Positions 1-5,879 of a DNA stretch of 7,780 nucleotides are shown one piece after another. A program made the position numbers and the translations under genes. Position 1 is the first letter of the stretch. Each line of letters starts with the position of its first letter. Source of the stretch: Actinosomnolentus pattersoniae (SeqCode) (GTDB taxonomy: Bacteria; Actinomycetota; UBA4738); NCBI GenBank assembly GCA_013817655.1, contig JACDCJ010000086.1, positions 1-7,780 on the forward strand, in the 5' to 3' direction. Under the pieces are notes generated by a model, which did no database searches, was not told the DNA's origin, and saw only the letters and a program-made list of their open reading frames with translations.

Positions 1-942
1 CTGTCGTTCTCCGATCTGTCACTCGCGGTGATCGACGAGCAGCACCGCTTCGGCGTGCACCAGCGGCTGACCCTGAAGGAGAAAGGCGCGAGCCCCGACG
101 TGCTGATCATGACCGCGACCCCGATCCCCCGGACCCTCGCCCTCACCTATTACGGAGATCTCGACGTCTCCGTTCTCGACGAGCTCCCGGCGGGTCGGAG
201 GCCGGTCGAGACCCGGATAGTTCGTTCGCCCGCGGAGCGCCAGCGCGCCTACGACCTCGTCCGCGAGCAGGCGGAAGCAGGCTGTCAGGCATTCGTCGTG
301 TGCGCGGCGATCGACGAGGGGAACCGCCTGGAGGTGAGGGCCGCCGAACGGGAGGCCGAGCGGCTCGCCACGGAGATCTTCCCGGACCTGCGCATCCGCC
401 TCCTGCATGGCAGGATGCGCCCGGCCGAGAAGGCGGCGGCGATGGAGCAGTTCCGCGCGGGCGACGCCGACGTGCTCATCTCGACCACCGTGGTGGAGGT
501 GGGGGTGGACGTCCCGAACGCGACGGTGATGCTGATCGAGAATGCGGAGCGCTTCGGCCTCGCCCAGCTCCACCAGCTGCGGGGCCGGATCGGGCGTGGC
601 CACGCGGCTTCGTACTGCGTCCTGTTCGACGAGAGCGGCCCCGACAACCCTTCGGCGACCGCGCGGCTCGCCGCGATGGCGCGGACAACCGATGGGTTCG
701 AGCTCGCGGACGAGGATCTGCGACTGCGAGGGGAGGGAACGCTGTTCGACATCCGGCAGTCTGGGCTGCCCGACCTCAAGCTCGCACGGCTCGCCGAGGA
801 CGCCGACATCGTCGCGAGGGCACGCGTCCGAGCGTTCGACCTCGTGGACGCCGACCCGACGCTCCACGACCATCCGTCGCTGCTGGACCTGCTCCGGTCC
901 TCGTTTCGCGGACAGGCCATCGAGTGGCTGTTCCATTCGTGA
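1..942 (+). CDS. recG: ATP-dependent DNA helicase RecG, C-terminal part (5' end outside window)
   Basis: RecG remodels stalled replication forks and branched recombination intermediates, driving branch migration with ATP. Only the last 313 residues are present. Frame 1 is open from base 1, so the wedge domain and the Walker A motif lie upstream of the window. Visible in order are: the DEQH box (motif II) at nt 34-45, followed by RFGV; motif III TATPIPRTLAL from about nt 112; the second RecA-like lobe with LLHGRM near nt 400; the block STTVVEVGVDVPNA near nt 481; and QLRGRIGRG near nt 574. The RecG-type C-terminal segment follows, with EDLRLRGEG then RQSGLPDLKLA (nt 712-789). The DEQH box with the RQSG element separates it from Mfd and PriA. 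The stop TGA is at 940-942, and the next gene starts 31 bases later. The family is about 700 residues, so a little under half is seen. No damage is visible in the part present. Confidence 0.97.
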   Translation: MSFSDLSLAVIDEQHRFGVHQRLTLKEKGASPDVLIMTATPIPRTLALTYYGDLDVSVLDELPAGRRPVETRIVRSPAERQRAYDLVREQAEAGCQAFVVCAAIDEGNRLEVRAAEREAERLATEIFPDLRIRLLHGRMRPAEKAAAMEQFRAGDADVLISTTVVEVGVDVPNATVMLIENAERFGLAQLHQLRGRIGRGHAASYCVLFDESGPDNPSATARLAAMARTTDGFELADEDLRLRGEGTLFDIRQSGLPDLKLARLAEDADIVARARVRAFDLVDADPTLHDHPSLLDLLRSSFRGQAIEWLFHS

Positions 943-973
943 GACCCGGTCGCCGACAGGACAGCCTCCGACC

Positions 974-1627
974 GTGAAGCCCCATCCCGTGTTCGCGTTC
1001 CTCTACGACCGGCTGGCGCGTGCGGCCGAGCCCTGGGAGGGGCAGTTTCGCGAGGAACTGTGCGGCCCGGCCGCGGGCATGGTCCTCGAGATCGGAGCCG
1101 GCACGGCAGCGAACCTGCGCCACTACCGGTTCGCGGCTCGCCTCGTGGCTGCGGAGCCGGAGCCCAACATGCGCCGGAGAGCGCGAGCTCGACTCTCCGA
1201 GGCACGCGTGCCGGTCGCCCTCGTGGCGGCGGAGGCCGAGCGGCTGCCCTTCGCCGACCGGACGTTCGACACCGTGGTCTTCTCGCTCACGCTCTGCTCC
1301 GTTCAGGACCTCCGCCGCGCGATCTCGGAGTGCGCACGGGTGCTCTGCCCGGGCGGGTCGCTCCGGTTCTACGAGCACGTCCGCTCAGACCGTGCCGGCA
1401 TCGCCCGGTGGCAGGACCGGATGGAGGGCCCCTGGGGATTCTTCGCGGGGGGCTGCCATCCGAACCGGGACACGCCGGGGGCGCTGGCGGCGCACGGGTT
1501 CGAGGTGCGGCTTCGCCGTTTCCAGCCTCCGGTGCCGGGGGGGTCGCTGATGCCCCACGTGATCGGGGAGGCCAGGCTCCCGGCGCCCCATGCACTCGAC
1601 GCGAGCCCGGGGCGAAGCCAACCGTGA
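974..1627 (+). CDS. Class I SAM-dependent methyltransferase, METTL7/TMT1-like
   Basis: This predicted 217-residue enzyme has a Rossmann-fold SAM-binding domain. Motif I is VLEIGAGTAANL at residues 37-48. An acidic residue ending strand 2 is E61 in the context AAEPEPN. The motif IV region is FDTVVFSLTLCSV (98-110), followed by VLCPGGSLRFYEHV (123-136). From memory, the run LCSV, then PGG, EHV, a WQ pair (146-147), GGC (159-161) and PHVIGEA (194-200) resembles the METTL7A/B (TMT1A/B) family more than UbiE. The human members methylate alkyl thiols; the bacterial substrate is unknown. No N-terminal membrane anchor is seen, unlike the eukaryotic proteins. GTG at 974 is the only start codon between the recG stop and the conserved FxxLYDRL region, and its Shine-Dalgarno is weak. 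The last four bases overlap rsmD (GTGA), which implies coupled translation. The fold is certain, the subfamily probable and the substrate not known. Confidence 0.9.
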   Translation: MKPHPVFAFLYDRLARAAEPWEGQFREELCGPAAGMVLEIGAGTAANLRHYRFAARLVAAEPEPNMRRRARARLSEARVPVALVAAEAERLPFADRTFDTVVFSLTLCSVQDLRRAISECARVLCPGGSLRFYEHVRSDRAGIARWQDRMEGPWGFFAGGCHPNRDTPGALAAHGFEVRLRRFQPPVPGGSLMPHVIGEARLPAPHALDASPGRSQP

Positions 1628-2166
1628 GGGTCATCGGAGGCTCGGCAAAGGGCACCCGACTCGCCCCCGTTCCCGCCGGCACCCGCCCGGTGTCCGACCG
1701 GGCGCGGGAGGGGCTGTTCTCGAGCCTGGGAGACCACGTCGAGGGCGCTCGGGTCCTCGACCTGTTCGCCGGCACCGGCGCCCTGGGGATCGAGGCGCTC
1801 TCCCGTGGGGCGGCACACGCGCTCTTCGTCGACTCGGCCCCCGCGGCGGCGCGAACGATCGCGGAGAACCTGCGCCGAACCCGCCTCGAGGCGTTGGCGG
1901 AGGTCCGCAGGCTCGACGTTCGAGGCTTCCTCAGGCAGCGACCCGGATCGTTCGATCTCGTGCTCGCGGACCCTCCCTACCGCTTCGAGCCGCGGGCGCT
2001 CGACCTCGTTCTCGCCGAGCTCGGGGGAGGCGGGGTGATCGGGCCGGGATCGCGCGTAATACTCACGAGGTCGTCCAAGAGTTACAGCCCTGTCATTCCG
2101 ATAGACTGGGTCGCCGAGCGGCGGCTTTGCTATGGCGACGCCGTCCTCATCGTGTTCGCCATCTGA
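1624..2166 (+). CDS. rsmD: 16S rRNA (guanine(966)-N(2))-methyltransferase RsmD
   Basis: RsmD methylates N2 of G966 in helix 31 of 16S rRNA during 30S assembly, using SAM. The 180-residue protein starts with the family hallmark RVIGGSAKG (2-10) and then RPVSDRAREGLFSSL (21-35). The SAM-binding motif I is VLDLFAGTGALGIEALSRGA (44-63). D70 ends strand 2, and the catalytic DPPY is at 116-119 after FDLVLA. It closes with the usual YGD element (170-172) and a short hydrophobic strand. Length matches the family (about 180-200). The GTG start lies inside the stop of the preceding methyltransferase gene (GTGA, 1624-1627), and no better start fits the conserved N-terminus. In many bacteria rsmD sits directly next to coaD, as here. 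The stretch 150-165 is more variable than I remember for the family, but it lies in the poorly conserved C-terminal part. Confidence 0.95.
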   Translation: MRVIGGSAKGTRLAPVPAGTRPVSDRAREGLFSSLGDHVEGARVLDLFAGTGALGIEALSRGAAHALFVDSAPAAARTIAENLRRTRLEALAEVRRLDVRGFLRQRPGSFDLVLADPPYRFEPRALDLVLAELGGGGVIGPGSRVILTRSSKSYSPVIPIDWVAERRLCYGDAVLIVFAI

Positions 2167-2172
2167 TGATTC

Positions 2173-2178
2173 GGGAGG
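2173..2178 (+). promoter_or_regulatory. Shine-Dalgarno for coaD (GGGAGG)
   Basis: GGGAGG ends 8 bases before the ATG at 2187, an ideal spacing. The earlier in-frame ATG at 2166 overlaps the rsmD stop (TGATG) but has no comparable site in front. This favours 2187 as the main coaD start. Confidence 0.6.
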
Positions 2179-2186
2179 CATCGACG

Positions 2187-2690
2187 ATGGGGCCTCCGGC
2201 TCTGTGTCCCGGGACGTTCGATCCGGTCACTCACGGTCACCTGGACATCGTCCGGCGCGCATCACGGTGCTTCGACAGCGTTGTGGTTGCGGTGCTCGAG
2301 AACCCCGGCAAGGAGCCGCTGTTCAGCGTGGAGGAGCGGATGGAGATGCTTCGAGAGGCTGTCGCCGAAATCGATCGTGTCGAGGTGGCGTCCTTCTCCG
2401 GCCTGCTCGTCGACTTCGCCCGCGAGAGGGGGAGCAGGGTCGTCGTGAAGGGCCTCCGAGCGGTGACCGACTTCGAGGTGGAGCTCCAGATGGCGCAGAT
2501 GAACACCCGCCTCGGCGGAGTGGAGACCTTCCTCGTCCCCACTAGCCCCCAATGGTCCTTCCTTTCATCCTCGCTGATCAAGGAAGTGGTCCGGTTCGGC
2601 GGGGACGTTTCGGACCTGGTCCCCAAGGCCGTCGCGGTTCGGTTGGAGGCGAAGCTCGAGCCGGGCTCTCCCCCTGTGCGGAAGGAGTAG
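2187..2690 (+). CDS. coaD: Pantetheine-phosphate adenylyltransferase (PPAT)
   Basis: CoaD catalyses the penultimate step of CoA synthesis: 4'-phosphopantetheine + ATP gives dephospho-CoA + PPi, in the cytosol. With the ATG at 2187 the product is 167 residues, against about 160 for the family. The nucleotidyltransferase signature PGTFDPVTHGH is at residues 8-18, with the TxGH motif at 15-18. Substrate-binding KGLRAVTDFE is at 88-97, then QMAQMN (101-106). The second nucleotide-binding segment, SFLSSSLIKEV, is at 124-134, followed by GGDVSDLVPKAV. An upstream in-frame ATG at 2166 would add seven residues (MIREAST) that do not belong to the conserved fold. I prefer 2187 because a GGGAGG site precedes it and the conserved region starts just after. 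The ATG at 2166 could still serve reinitiation after rsmD. All hallmark residues are present. Confidence 0.96.
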   Translation: MGPPALCPGTFDPVTHGHLDIVRRASRCFDSVVVAVLENPGKEPLFSVEERMEMLREAVAEIDRVEVASFSGLLVDFARERGSRVVVKGLRAVTDFEVELQMAQMNTRLGGVETFLVPTSPQWSFLSSSLIKEVVRFGGDVSDLVPKAVAVRLEAKLEPGSPPVRKE

Positions 2691-2697
2691 GCGAGCC

Positions 2698-3207
2698 GTG
2701 GACATCAGTGCGCGGATCCAGCAGATGGAGGAGTTGATCTCCGAGGCGAAGTCGATGCCGCTCTCCTCCAGCGTCCTGGTGAACCGGGAAGAGATGCTGG
2801 AGCTGCTCGAGGCCGCGCGGGGCGAGCTTCCCGACGAGATCAAGCAGGCCCGGTGGCTCGTCAAGGACCGAGAGGAGCTGCTCGCCAAGGCTCGGCGCGA
2901 CGCCGAGGTGGTGGTGCAGAAGGCGCACGCCGAACGGACGCGCCTGGTTTCGGAGGAGGATGTCGTCCTGGCCGCCCGTGAGGAGGCAGAGCGGATCCTC
3001 GCCGACGGGCGCGAGCAGGCTCGCCAGGTCCGGTTGGAGGCAGAGGACTACGTGGACGCGAAACTCGCCCAGTTCGAGATCGCGCTCGAGAAGACAAATG
3101 CGGAACTGGAGCGGTCGATCGCCCAGGTGCAGCGCGGCCGGGACAAGCTTCGGGGCGTGAGCGCCGCCGAGGAGGAGTTCGGCGTCGGCGACCGCGAGGC
3201 CGAATGA
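2698..3207 (+). CDS. SepIVA-like (DivIVA-related) coiled-coil protein
   Basis: This 169-residue, highly charged, almost entirely helical protein has no signal peptide or membrane segment. The N-terminal third (residues 1-55) has a short segment around LVNREEMLELLEAARGELPDEI. From about residue 56 to 150 it is a heptad-like coiled coil rich in Ala, Glu, Arg and Gln. The segments RLVSEEDVVLAAREEAERIL and YVDAKLAQFE, and the RGRDKLR near the end, resemble, from memory, the C-terminal part of mycobacterial Rv2927c/SepIVA, a DivIVA-like septal and cell-elongation factor. That gene also sits just before DUF177 and rnc. Automatic annotation often calls such proteins 'ATP synthase F0 subunit B-like', but no membrane anchor is visible. 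It is some 75 residues shorter than the mycobacterial protein, apparently missing central coiled-coil repeats. GTG at 2698 is preceded by GGAAGGAG (2680-2687), which overlaps the coaD end. It overlaps the next gene by ATGA. Homology is likely; septal function is inferred. Confidence 0.85.
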   Translation: MDISARIQQMEELISEAKSMPLSSSVLVNREEMLELLEAARGELPDEIKQARWLVKDREELLAKARRDAEVVVQKAHAERTRLVSEEDVVLAAREEAERILADGREQARQVRLEAEDYVDAKLAQFEIALEKTNAELERSIAQVQRGRDKLRGVSAAEEEFGVGDREAE

Positions 3208-3740
3208 GCATCACGCTCGACGTCCGCGACCTGCTCGGCAGTCCCGGCGACTCACGACGCGTGCTCGTATCGGAGCCGGTGGCCGGGCTCGAACTCCCGC
3301 TCGCGCGAGTCCCCGCCGACCGGGCCATCGAAGCCCGGCTGCTGCTCGAGAACGTCGTCGAGGGCCTCCTGGTCTCCGGACCGGTCCGGGGAGTGATGGT
3401 GGTCGATTGCGCGCGCTGCCTGAAGCCGGTGGAGTGGCCCTTCCACATGGACGTGAGGGAGCTGTTCATACCCCGAGCGGTCGAGGGACTGGACGCCTAT
3501 CTCCTCGCGGATGGCGAGGTCGACCTAGAGCCCATGATCCGGGACGCGGTTGTACTCGCGATGCCTTACTCCCCGCTGTGCCGGGCCGATTGCCTCGGCC
3601 TTTGCCCTCGCTGCGGGAGCGACCGAAACGAGGGCCCGTGTGATTGCGGTCCCGAGATCGACGAACGGTGGTCGGCCCTGTCCGTCCTGACCCTGCCCGA
3701 ATCGCTGCCGGAAGCGACCCTCGAGTCCCCGGCGAACTGA
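3204..3740 (+). CDS. DUF177/YceD family protein, large-subunit rRNA accumulation factor
   Basis: DUF177 (YceD) proteins are encoded next to rpmF in most bacteria. In plants and E. coli they are linked to 23S rRNA accumulation or 50S assembly; the biochemical role is not settled. This 178-residue member has the usual layout: an N-terminal beta domain; a first cysteine pair, C69 and C72, in DCARCLKPV; and, after an acidic linker (VDLEPMIRDAV, 107-117), the hallmark PYSPLCRADCLGLCPRCG. Cysteines are C126, C130, C134, C137, C146 and C148, a likely metal-binding cluster. Many proteobacterial members keep fewer of these cysteines. The ATG at 3204 overlaps the end of the coiled-coil gene (ATGA), with GAGG only 4 bases upstream, so translation is probably coupled. 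rpmF follows 31 bases later. Family assignment is firm. Confidence 0.93.
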   Translation: MSITLDVRDLLGSPGDSRRVLVSEPVAGLELPLARVPADRAIEARLLLENVVEGLLVSGPVRGVMVVDCARCLKPVEWPFHMDVRELFIPRAVEGLDAYLLADGEVDLEPMIRDAVVLAMPYSPLCRADCLGLCPRCGSDRNEGPCDCGPEIDERWSALSVLTLPESLPEATLESPAN

Positions 3741-3771
3741 TCCCGACGAACCCGGAAGGAGCACGAACGCC

Positions 3772-3951
3772 ATGGCCACGCCGAAGAAGCGGCAGAGCAG
3801 GACCCGGGGCGACAAGCGGGCGGCCAACTGGAAGGCGAGACCCCCGACGTTTGCCGAGTGTCCCCAGTGCCACCAGCCGAAGCTCCCGCATCGCGTCTGC
3901 GCCACCTGTGGGTACTACGCGGGAAGGCAGGCCGTGGAGATCGAGGAGTAG
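3772..3951 (+). CDS. rpmF: 50S ribosomal protein L32, zinc-ribbon (C+) form
   Basis: L32 is a structural protein of the large ribosomal subunit. The 59-residue product begins MATPKKRQSRTRGDKR, the basic N-terminal tail. Next come NWKARPPTFAECPQC and KLPHRVCATCGYYAGRQ. Cysteines C30/C33 and C43/C46 form a CxxC...CxxC zinc ribbon, so this is the zinc-binding (C+) form rather than the zinc-independent paralogue some Actinomycetota express under Zur control. GGAAGGAG at 3754-3761 lies 10 bases before the ATG. This is the same octamer and spacing as in front of the coiled-coil gene. It sits between DUF177 and rnc, its standard place. Length and motifs are fully typical. Confidence 0.97.
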   Translation: MATPKKRQSRTRGDKRAANWKARPPTFAECPQCHQPKLPHRVCATCGYYAGRQAVEIEE

Positions 3952-3976
3952 GGCCACGGTTCCCGAAACCCGAGGC

Positions 3977-4684
3977 GTGGCCGCCACCCCCTCGACGCTG
4001 GAGTCGTCCCTGGGCGTGCGCTTCTCCGATCCTTCGCTCCTGGAGATGGCCCTCACCCATCGATCCTTCGCCTTCGAGCAGGGTCGTTCGGTGACGAACG
4101 AGCGACTCGAGTTCCTGGGGGACGCCGTGCTCGGCCTGGCCGTCACCGACCTCGCCTACTCGCATTTTCCTGACCTCTCCGAGGGAGAGCTCGCGAAGCT
4201 CAGGGCCGCGATCGTGAACATGGGGACGCTCGCGGGGGTCGCCGCGGAGCTCGGCCTCGGCGAGGAGCTTCTCCTCGGGAGGGGGGAGGAGCTGTCCGGC
4301 GGTCGAAGGAAGGCCAGCATCCTGGGCGATGCCCTGGAGGCTGTTCTCGGGGCCGTTTACCTGGACGGCGGCATCGACGTCACGTTCGCCCTGATCCAAC
4401 GGCTGTTCTGGCCCCGGATGGAGGCCTACTCCCGCGGGGAGGGGGACCGCGACTACAAGACCACCCTTCAGGAGATGGCCGCCCAGGACCTCGCTAGGGT
4501 GCCGGAGTATCGCGTCTTCGAGCGTGGACCCGACCACGAGAAGGAGTTCACCGCCACCGTTCACCTCGCCGGACGCGAGTTCGGGCGGGGCGTCGGTCGA
4601 TCGAAGAAGGAGGCGGAGCAGAGGGCCGCCCGGGAGGCGTTCGAACGGCTGTCGCGGGACGGCGGCGACGGCCGGGAGACGTAA
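3977..4684 (+). CDS. rnc: Ribonuclease III
   Basis: RNase III cleaves double-stranded RNA, releasing the 16S and 23S rRNA precursors and processing some mRNAs. The 235-residue protein has both domains. The N-terminal endonuclease domain carries ALTHRSFA (25-32) and the signature NERLEFLGDAVL (41-52), with acidic residues E42, E45 and D49. A second metal site lies in LGDALEAVLGAVYLDGG, with D118 and E121, which correspond to E. coli D114 and E117. The double-stranded RNA-binding domain runs from about 159 to 228 (DYKTTLQEMAAQ ... GVGRSKKEAEQRAAREAFERL). The GTG at 3977 is chosen because it is the first start codon in frame after the rpmF stop and leads straight into the conserved LESSLGVRFSDPSLLEMAL. 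Its Shine-Dalgarno is poor (GAGG only two bases away), so coupling to rpmF, 25 bases upstream, is possible. The active site is complete. Confidence 0.97.
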   Translation: MAATPSTLESSLGVRFSDPSLLEMALTHRSFAFEQGRSVTNERLEFLGDAVLGLAVTDLAYSHFPDLSEGELAKLRAAIVNMGTLAGVAAELGLGEELLLGRGEELSGGRRKASILGDALEAVLGAVYLDGGIDVTFALIQRLFWPRMEAYSRGEGDRDYKTTLQEMAAQDLARVPEYRVFERGPDHEKEFTATVHLAGREFGRGVGRSKKEAEQRAAREAFERLSRDGGDGRET

Positions 4685-4691
4685 AGGGGGG
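4683..4691 (+). promoter_or_regulatory. Shine-Dalgarno for mutM (AAAGGGGGG)
   Basis: A purine-rich AAAGGGGGG overlaps the rnc stop and ends 7 bases before the GTG at 4699. This spacing supports 4699 as the true mutM start. That matters because this start leaves no proline at position 2. Confidence 0.55.
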
Positions 4692-4698
4692 TCGCGGG

Positions 4699-5541
4699 GT
4701 GGAGCTGCCCGAGGTCGAGGTGATGCGGCGAGATCTCGAGAAGGAGATCGTCGGCAAGCGGGTGAAGGAAGTCGACGTGCGGCCCCACCGGAACGCGATG
4801 CGCGTGATTCGGCGACACGCGAGGCGCAGGGAGTTCGCCGACCGGCTGGCGGGCCAGAAGGTGACCAAGGTCGAGCGCAAGGGGAAGTACGTCCTCATGC
4901 ACCTCGACGGCGGCGATGTGCTCGTCGTGCACTTCGGCATGTCCGGTCAGTTCATCCGAGGCACGAAGCGCCAGGCCCTGCAGCAGCACACGCATGTGGT
5001 GATCGAATTCCTGCAGGCGGGGAACCTCCGGTATTTCGATCCCCGAACGTTCGGAGAGATGTTCGTCACGTCCGCCGACGACCTCGGAAACGTCAAGGAG
5101 CTTGACCACATCGCCATCGATCCTCTGGAGGACAACTTCACCTGGCAGCAGTTCTCCTACGAGCTCGGAAGGCGTGCGGCGAAGCTCAAGACGCTTCTCA
5201 TGGACCAGAGGTTCGTCTCCGGCCTCGGCAACATCTACTCCGACGAGGTGCTTTTCGCCGCCGGCCTGCGCCAGGACCGGATGTCCGACTCCCTCTCCTC
5301 GCAGGAGGTCCGCCGCCTGTACCGCTCCATGCGTGAGGTCGTCCAGGACGCCATACGGTTCCGCGGCACCACTCTTGGCGACGAGGCGTACGTGGACCTG
5401 TTCGGCAAGGCGGGGGAGTTTCAGAACGAGCTCAAGGTGTATGGCCGCAAGGGGCAGGCATGCCGCCGCTGCCGGACGCCGATCGACTCCGTGAAGGTCG
5501 GGGGTCGGACGAGCTACTTCTGCCCGCAATGTCAGAGCTGA
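4699..5541 (+). CDS. mutM: Formamidopyrimidine-DNA glycosylase (Fpg), atypical N-terminus
   Basis: Fpg excises 8-oxoguanine and ring-opened purines and cuts the abasic site by beta,delta-elimination. The 280-residue protein is full length. It has GKY (62-64, with the conserved active-site lysine K63), HFGMSG (78-83), DPRTFG (114-119), DPLEDNFTW (141-149), GLGNIYSDEVLF (175-186), GTTLGD (223-228), FQNELKVYGRKG (241-252), R270, and a C4 zinc finger at C255, C258, C275 and C278. The oddity is the start. The family begins M-PELPEVE, and after Met removal Pro is the catalytic nucleophile. Here the GTG start replaces that Pro codon, giving MELPEVEV; the codon before it is GGG. Glu2 is retained. No alternative in-frame start restores the proline, and the Shine-Dalgarno fits 4699. 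Met followed by Glu is not normally removed by methionine aminopeptidase, so the N-terminal amine would be that of Met. The enzyme may use a different N-terminal amine, have altered activity, or the base call may be wrong. The family is certain. Confidence 0.96.
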   Translation: MELPEVEVMRRDLEKEIVGKRVKEVDVRPHRNAMRVIRRHARRREFADRLAGQKVTKVERKGKYVLMHLDGGDVLVVHFGMSGQFIRGTKRQALQQHTHVVIEFLQAGNLRYFDPRTFGEMFVTSADDLGNVKELDHIAIDPLEDNFTWQQFSYELGRRAAKLKTLLMDQRFVSGLGNIYSDEVLFAAGLRQDRMSDSLSSQEVRRLYRSMREVVQDAIRFRGTTLGDEAYVDLFGKAGEFQNELKVYGRKGQACRRCRTPIDSVKVGGRTSYFCPQCQS

Positions 5542-5566
5542 TCCAGTCTCGAGCGTAGGCAGGTCC

Positions 5567-5839
5567 ATGACCAAGCGAGTGCGTGTGGTCATCTCGGGAA
5601 GCGTGCAGGGTGTGGGCTTCCGCTGGTACTGCCGGGAACAGGCACTGAGCCGGAACGTGACCGGGAACGTTCGCAACCGCCCGGATGGACGGGTCGAGGC
5701 GGCCTTCGAAGGTGAGGAAGGGGCGGTGGACGCCGTAGTGGCCTGGTGCGGAACGGGCCCCCGCGGGGCGGAGGTCTCGAACGTCGAAGTGGCCGAGGAG
5801 ACACCCGCGGGCACGAAGGGGTTCGAGATCACCGCTTGA
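5567..5839 (+). CDS. acyP: Acylphosphatase
   Basis: Acylphosphatase hydrolyses the carboxyl-phosphate bond of acyl phosphates such as acetyl phosphate or 1,3-bisphosphoglycerate. It is a small cytosolic ferredoxin-like fold. The 90-residue product has the usual family length. Motif 1, GSVQGVGFRW (11-20), contains the phosphate-binding loop and catalytic R19. Motif 2, VTGNVRNRPDGRVE (31-44), contains catalytic N37; the position often held by Trp before VRN is Asn here. The typical GP-x-x-A-x-V stretch follows (64-70). The ATG at 5567 leads directly into the first beta strand; GGCAGG lies 3 bases upstream, a rather close Shine-Dalgarno. It sits 25 bases after mutM and is the last gene before smc, as in other Actinomycetota. 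Its physiological substrate in bacteria is not well defined. Confidence 0.95.
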   Translation: MTKRVRVVISGSVQGVGFRWYCREQALSRNVTGNVRNRPDGRVEAAFEGEEGAVDAVVAWCGTGPRGAEVSNVEVAEETPAGTKGFEITA

Positions 5840-5841
5840 TT

Positions 5842-5860
5842 TCCGAAGCGTATCTTCGGA
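5842..5860. repeat. Perfect 7-bp inverted repeat after acyP (stem-loop or operator)
   Basis: TCCGAAG at 5842-5848 and CTTCGGA at 5854-5860 are perfect reverse complements around a 5-base CGTAT loop, three bases after the acyP stop. No T-run follows, so it is not a classical intrinsic terminator. It could be an mRNA stem-loop separating smc from the upstream operon, or a dyad operator. A second, overlapping pairing is possible: TTCGG at 5855-5859 with CCGAA at 5866-5870. Confidence 0.45.
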
Positions 5861-5879
5861 TTCGCCCGAAAGCCGCTGT

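Noticed and set aside
542..973. In-frame upstream extension of the methyltransferase into recG
   Set aside because: The extension reads as low-complexity Ser/Arg/Thr sequence out of frame with RecG. The conserved fold begins just after the GTG at 974.
19..1205. Two long - strand open frames opposite recG and the methyltransferase
   Set aside because: The composition is Arg/Pro/Ser-rich and low in complexity with no motif, while the + strand carries the full RecG signature.
3644..3976. In-frame upstream extension of RNase III through rpmF
   Set aside because: It would cover rpmF in another frame with an Arg/Pro-rich sequence unlike RNase III. The conserved N-terminus starts at the GTG at 3977.
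3566..4564. A 332-codon - strand open frame opposite DUF177, rpmF and rnc
   Set aside because: It spans three confidently assigned + strand genes, has no family motif and is a codon-bias shadow.
4561..5832. A 423-codon open frame on the - strand opposite mutM and acyP
   Set aside because: It lies antisense to two genes with complete family motifs, its translation shows no recognisable domain, and long antisense frames are expected in GC-rich DNA.
5842..5870. Classical intrinsic terminator after acyP
   Set aside because: A stem exists, but no run of T follows it and smc begins only 34 bases after the stem, so I list it as an inverted repeat only.
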